Shown: positions 12,970-13,017 of the stretch, one piece after another
Layout of the letters: every line of letters starts with the position of its first letter
Position numbering within the stretch: position 1 is the first letter of the stretch
From: an uncultured Alphaproteobacteria bacterium
GTDB lineage: Bacteria; Pseudomonadota; Alphaproteobacteria; Sneathiellales; Sneathiellaceae
DNA: 13,017 bases
Assembly (NCBI GenBank): GCA_937910835.1
Contig: CALEMG010000013.1
Coordinates: 1 to 13,017, forward strand
Reading direction: 5' to 3'
Program-made: the position numbers and the translations under genes
Notes under the pieces: generated by a model
The model's input: only the letters and a program-made list of their open reading frames with translations
Told to the model about the DNA's origin: nothing
Database searches by the model: none

Positions 12970-13017
12970 ATGAACACCGTCGACCTACTGATTTATGGGA
13001 AGTCAAGAAAAGCCGCT
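12970..13017 (+). CDS. Start of a downstream gene, cut by the window end
   Basis: An ATG at 12970 is preceded by AGGA about 8 bases upstream and stands 25 bases after the livF stop, so it is likely part of the same operon. Only 16 codons are visible (MNTVDLLIYGKSRKAA). A DLLI-type start is common in amidohydrolases (DLLIxxG...), which would fit a catabolic enzyme for an imported amide or ring compound, but this is too short to assign. Its identity would be the best clue to the transporter's substrate. Confidence 0.5.
   Translation, partial: MNTVDLLIYGKSRKAA

Noticed and set aside
1..13017. CRISPR array, insertion sequence, toxin-antitoxin or phage defence genes
   Set aside because: No regularly spaced repeats, no transposase motifs, and no recognisable defence proteins were seen on either strand.

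Overview
The window looks like chromosomal DNA of a Gram-negative alphaproteobacterium of moderate G+C. The evidence is a complete Mla/MCE-type lipid-transport operon that includes an outer-membrane-type lipoprotein, several proteins with signal peptides, and a tRNA-Phe 3' end of the alphaproteobacterial type. The class assignment is inference from gene content, and I cannot name a genus. There is no intact RNA gene, transposase, integrase or CRISPR array in the window.

Left block (1-3250). From left to right: a doubtful 66-aa ORF, a YHS-domain protein with a signal peptide, and a DUF1348/NTF2-like protein, all on the minus strand; then a periplasmic cysteine hydrolase of the isochorismatase family (minus) and a divergent TetR-family regulator (plus). 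The YHS gene is broken by an in-frame TAA directly after its signal peptide. The hydrolase/tetR intergenic region carries two nearly identical 12-bp palindromes over the hydrolase promoter and a weaker third copy at the tetR start, so TetR probably controls both genes. The block appears to be bounded by two same-strand copies of a tRNA-Phe 3' end: a partial tRNA-like remnant ending at 3247, and the last 8 bases of a tRNA 3' end at positions 1-8. This suggests cargo inserted at a tRNA-Phe gene.

Middle block (3251-7407). After about 340 bases with no secure gene comes a tight plus-strand operon: a STAS-fused MlaE permease, MlaF ATPase, membrane-anchored MlaD (MCE domain) and a PqiC-like auxiliary lipoprotein. 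Together these form an ABC importer/exporter-type complex moving phospholipid or another hydrophobic substrate between inner and outer membranes. It is followed by about 330 bases without a gene.

Right block (7408-13017). An AraC-family regulator on the minus strand diverges from a complete high-affinity branched-chain-amino-acid-type (Liv/HAAT) ABC transporter on the plus strand: substrate-binding protein, two permeases and two ATPases. The last four genes are translationally coupled or closely spaced. A further gene starts at 12970 and runs off the window end. The AraC protein probably senses the transported compound, but the substrate cannot be read from the sequence. I found no wholly new system. 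The best leads are the tRNA-flanked cassette, the operator set, the nonsense-interrupted YHS gene and the non-canonical LivG signature motif.
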